From Thiofilum sp039797965 (GTDB taxonomy: Bacteria; Pseudomonadota; Gammaproteobacteria; Thiotrichales; Thiotrichaceae): a DNA stretch of 7,710 bases. The notes beneath the pieces were generated by a model, which saw nothing but the letters and a program-made list of their open reading frames with translations, ran no database searches and had not been told where the DNA came from. The position numbers and the translations under genes were made by a program. Shown piece by piece: positions 6,243 through 7,710 of this stretch; the first letter of the stretch is position 1; each line of letters begins with the position of its first letter. The stretch lies in the NCBI GenBank assembly GCA_039797965.1, contig JBDKGX010000114.1, forward strand, positions 1 through 7,710, given 5' to 3'.

Positions 6243-6261
6243 GTGGGCATTTTAAACCCAC
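6243..6261 (-). promoter_or_regulatory. Second hairpin in the purF leader
   Basis: GTGGG (6261-6257 on the minus strand) and CCCAC (6247-6243) form a 5-bp stem around TTTAAAATG, immediately after the terminator T tract. The loop contains a -10-like TAAAAT, but no matching -35 is seen 17 bases upstream. It may be a leader hairpin or part of a purF promoter. Confidence 0.25.
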
Positions 6262-6262
6262 C

Positions 6263-6294
6263 AAAATAAAACAGCCATGCTTAAGGCATGGCTG
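6263..6294 (-). terminator. Hairpin terminator or attenuator between cvpA and purF
   Basis: A perfect 9-bp stem, CAGCCATGC (6272-6280) with GCATGGCTG (6286-6294), has a 5-nt loop. On the minus strand it is followed by TTTTATTTT (6271-6263). It lies 24 bases after the cvpA stop and 46 bases before the purF start. This is a textbook intrinsic terminator in what is usually a co-transcribed pair. Confidence 0.8.
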
Positions 6295-6318
6295 CTACTG
6301 AATTCCGATTATACTCAC

Positions 6319-6852
6319 TTAACCACCTGATGGACTATCAGAAGGAGCTGATAGCTTTTCCATATAAGGTGCTAATTTATCTACGACTAATTTTTTAGCT
6401 TCCACAGAAGCTGCCTGAAACTTTGGTACTAAAGCCGACTCTTTCCACCAATGTTTATCAGTAACCGCCGCCACATCAGCCAGTACTACTAGTAAAACCA
6501 CAATGGCTAACCCTCTTACTAGACCGAGTACTCCTCCTAAAAAGTGATCAACTATGCCTAAGCCAATCGCTGCAAAGCCCACTTTAAAGGTATAACTGAC
6601 AATAGCGCCAATCACCAATACGCAGAAAAAAATAATAGCCGCGGCTACCCCAATACGCGCCACATTACTTAATCCTTCAAATGGCAATAAATCCGCCATT
6701 TTCTGAAAATAAAGGGCTGTAAAGGCAATAGCTGCCAGCCAACTTATTACGGAAAATACTTCCCGAATAAATCCCCGCACCAAACCAATAATGGTTGAAA
6801 TAAGAATGAGGGCAATAATGCCCACATCCAATAAGCCCGCTGTCATTTCCAT
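6319..6852 (-). CDS. cvpA: CvpA family inner-membrane protein
   Basis: A 177-residue integral membrane protein of the CvpA family, named for its need in colicin V production and linked to envelope homeostasis; its molecular role remains unclear. Hydrophobic segments lie at about 8-25, 32-49, 66-88 and 94-128. The family's repeated signature is visible as GLVRGFIREV (23-32) and DHFLGGVLGLVRGL (102-115). The C-terminal 50 residues are hydrophilic and end in a Ser/Pro/Gly tail. The ATG shares its A with the stop of the SPOR gene (TAATG), pointing to translational coupling; no strong Shine-Dalgarno sequence is seen, and an in-frame ATG at residue 3 is an alternative start. purF follows after 102 bases and a hairpin terminator. 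Confidence 0.9.
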   Translation of the reverse strand: MEMTAGLLDVGIIALILISTIIGLVRGFIREVFSVISWLAAIAFTALYFQKMADLLPFEGLSNVARIGVAAAIIFFCVLVIGAIVSYTFKVGFAAIGLGIVDHFLGGVLGLVRGLAIVVLLVVLADVAAVTDKHWWKESALVPKFQAASVEAKKLVVDKLAPYMEKLSAPSDSPSGG

Positions 6853-7710
6853 TAATTGTTATTAGTCACAAAACTGTTTTGTACAAGTTGATTTTGGCCA
6901 TAACGTACTTTCATACGATTTTGCACTGAAATGGCATCTGCTTTAGCCTTATAAGTACCGATACGTACCCGATAAACTGGTTTACCATTAGCGACCCCAT
7001 GTGCAATAAAAGCTGGGTAGCCATCGGTGGCAATATTTTGGCGAATCGTATCAGCCTTAGTACGATCACTCGTGGCTAGTACTTGGATAACATAGCCATC
7101 GCGCTTTGCAGCACTGGCTGTTAAATCATTGACACTAGGAACACCCGCTGTAGCACCCGTTGATTTTTTATCTTCAACTTTAGCTACTTTGGTTTCACCA
7201 GCACCTTTAGAGACTGCTGCGGTTTGGGCGGCTGATTTACCTGCTGCCGCTTCAGGTACTGGATGCTCATTCACTAAACGGGGTTGTTGTGCAGGTTTAG
7301 CAGCTGTAATAGTGACTGCACGTGATTGAGCTTCAGGATTAGTAGCAACGGTATTGGGTTTAGCTACTAATACTTCTTTATCTGTATTGGACGCTGTACT
7401 AGCTGCTTTATTGGCGGCAACTGGAGTCGTAGCGGTAGTTGCAACTGTAGCGCCTTGAGCAGTCTCTACTAACGACTTAGGTGTTTGTTGAACCGCTGCA
7501 ACTGCCTGTGCATTACTATTGGCAGGTGCTTCAAGATTAGTCACTGCGGTAGTAGGGGCAGGCTGATTTTCATCTGGCAAACTAGCCGTGTTAGTCTCAG
7601 TGGTAGTCGCATCCCCTCCTAAGCTTCCCGCTGTTTCCACCACATTACCGTTTTTATCCACTGCTGCACGTGCTTCACCCGGACGAATCTCAAAAGTCGT
7701 GACATTATCT
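6852..7710 (-). CDS. dedD: DedD-like SPOR-domain protein (5' end beyond window)
   Basis: About 285 C-terminal residues are visible; the frame runs open to the right edge, so the start and any N-terminal membrane anchor are outside. A first stretch, TTFEIRPGEARAAVDKNG, is followed by a long Ala/Thr/Pro/Gln-rich linker typical of periplasmic spacers. The C-terminal 75-80 residues form a SPOR domain: KRDGYVIQVLATSDRTKAD, then GYPAFIAHG, then VYRVRIGTYKAKADA. SPOR domains bind glycan strands lacking stem peptides at the division septum. Position directly before cvpA-purF matches dedD in the folC-dedD-cvpA-purF order, which is why I prefer DedD to FtsN or RlpA. A GTG at 7661 would give a protein without a membrane anchor or signal and is not accepted as the start. 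The stop TAA overlaps the cvpA start by one base. Confidence 0.82.
   Translation of the reverse strand, partial: DNVTTFEIRPGEARAAVDKNGNVVETAGSLGGDATTTETNTASLPDENQPAPTTAVTNLEAPANSNAQAVAAVQQTPKSLVETAQGATVATTATTPVAANKAASTASNTDKEVLVAKPNTVATNPEAQSRAVTITAAKPAQQPRLVNEHPVPEAAAGKSAAQTAAVSKGAGETKVAKVEDKKSTGATAGVPSVNDLTASAAKRDGYVIQVLATSDRTKADTIRQNIATDGYPAFIAHGVANGKPVYRVRIGTYKAKADAISVQNRMKVRYGQNQLVQNSFVTNNN

Larger units (their letters stand above)
377..7083. repeat. Dispersed highly iterated palindrome AGTACT (extended form ATGAGTACTTT)
   Basis: I count 24 exact AGTACT sites, starting at 377, 394, 433, 450, 475, 842, 1878, 1922, 2210, 2317, 2388, 2584, 2678, 3014, 3056, 3075, 3262, 3540, 4056, 4800, 5825, 6482, 6527 and 7078. 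About 1.9 are expected for a 6-mer in 7.7 kb. Only about 32 other GTAC sites occur, although AGTACT should be about one GTAC in sixteen. Fourteen copies extend to GAGTACT on one strand, and seven of these to ATGAGTACT. Copies inside genes use all three frames (Val-Leu, Ser-Thr, Tyr-Leu/Tyr/Phe), so the signal is in the DNA and not in the protein. Function is unknown. Confidence 0.85.

Noticed and set aside
6217..6264. A 16-residue N-terminal extension of PurF from an upstream start
   Set aside because: PurF needs Cys directly after the initiator Met; the ATG at 6216 gives MCGIIGIVG with a fitting ribosome binding site.
7129..7329. Plus-strand open frame opposite the SPOR linker
   Set aside because: Its Ala/Pro-rich product is the antisense reading of a low-complexity linker.
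7659..7661. GTG as the start of the SPOR protein
   Set aside because: The frame continues open to the window edge with protein-like sequence, and DedD-type proteins need an N-terminal anchor; the gene is simply cut.

Overview
The window looks like a core chromosomal segment of a gammaproteobacterium with moderate GC content (mid-40s percent, by eye). The clue is the minus-strand order SPOR/DedD - CvpA - PurF - (L,D-transpeptidase) - MetZ, a variant of the folC-dedD-cvpA-purF-metZ neighbourhood known from Pseudomonas and relatives. A typical EttA C-terminus lies at the left edge. A Thiotrichales-type organism is possible, but the sequence does not settle it. I see no mobile element, CRISPR array, tRNA or rRNA.

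Layout: 2-364 (+) is the 3' end of ettA. It converges on a minus-strand lytic transglycosylase with SLT and LysM domains (499-1575). The 134 bases between them are packed with inverted copies of an AGTACT-centred word that form two hairpins, probably the terminators of the two genes. A 309-base gap follows (1576-1884) with no gene that I can see. Then, all on the minus strand and listed from the right edge in transcription order: a 5'-truncated DedD-like SPOR protein (6852-7710), cvpA (6319-6852, joined by TAATG), a hairpin terminator or attenuator, purF (4711-6216, start corrected so that the catalytic Cys is residue 2), a periplasmic L,D-transpeptidase overlapping purF by 65 nt (4068-4775), a regulatory leader, metZ (2714-3889), and a DUF455 ferritin-like gene starting one base after metZ (1885-2712).

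The metZ leader (about 3928-4056) is the best regulatory element here. On the minus strand it carries a convincing SAM-II (SAM-alpha) riboswitch aptamer. This is followed by a potential antiterminator that is mutually exclusive with a T7-tailed terminator, and preceded by a candidate promoter whose -10 lies in the loop of a 10-bp dyad. SAM would switch off homocysteine synthesis by MetZ and, by read-through logic, the DUF455 gene.

The second unusual signal is genome-scale: the palindrome AGTACT occurs 24 times in 7.7 kb, against about 2 expected. It occurs in all three reading frames of coding genes and more densely between genes, often as ATGAGTACTTT. This suggests a highly iterated DNA word, such as a HIP1-like palindrome or an uptake-sequence-like element.

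Functionally the window combines purine biosynthesis (PurF with its partner membrane protein CvpA), cell-envelope and division functions (SPOR protein, L,D-transpeptidase, lytic transglycosylase), methionine biosynthesis (MetZ) and translation control (EttA).
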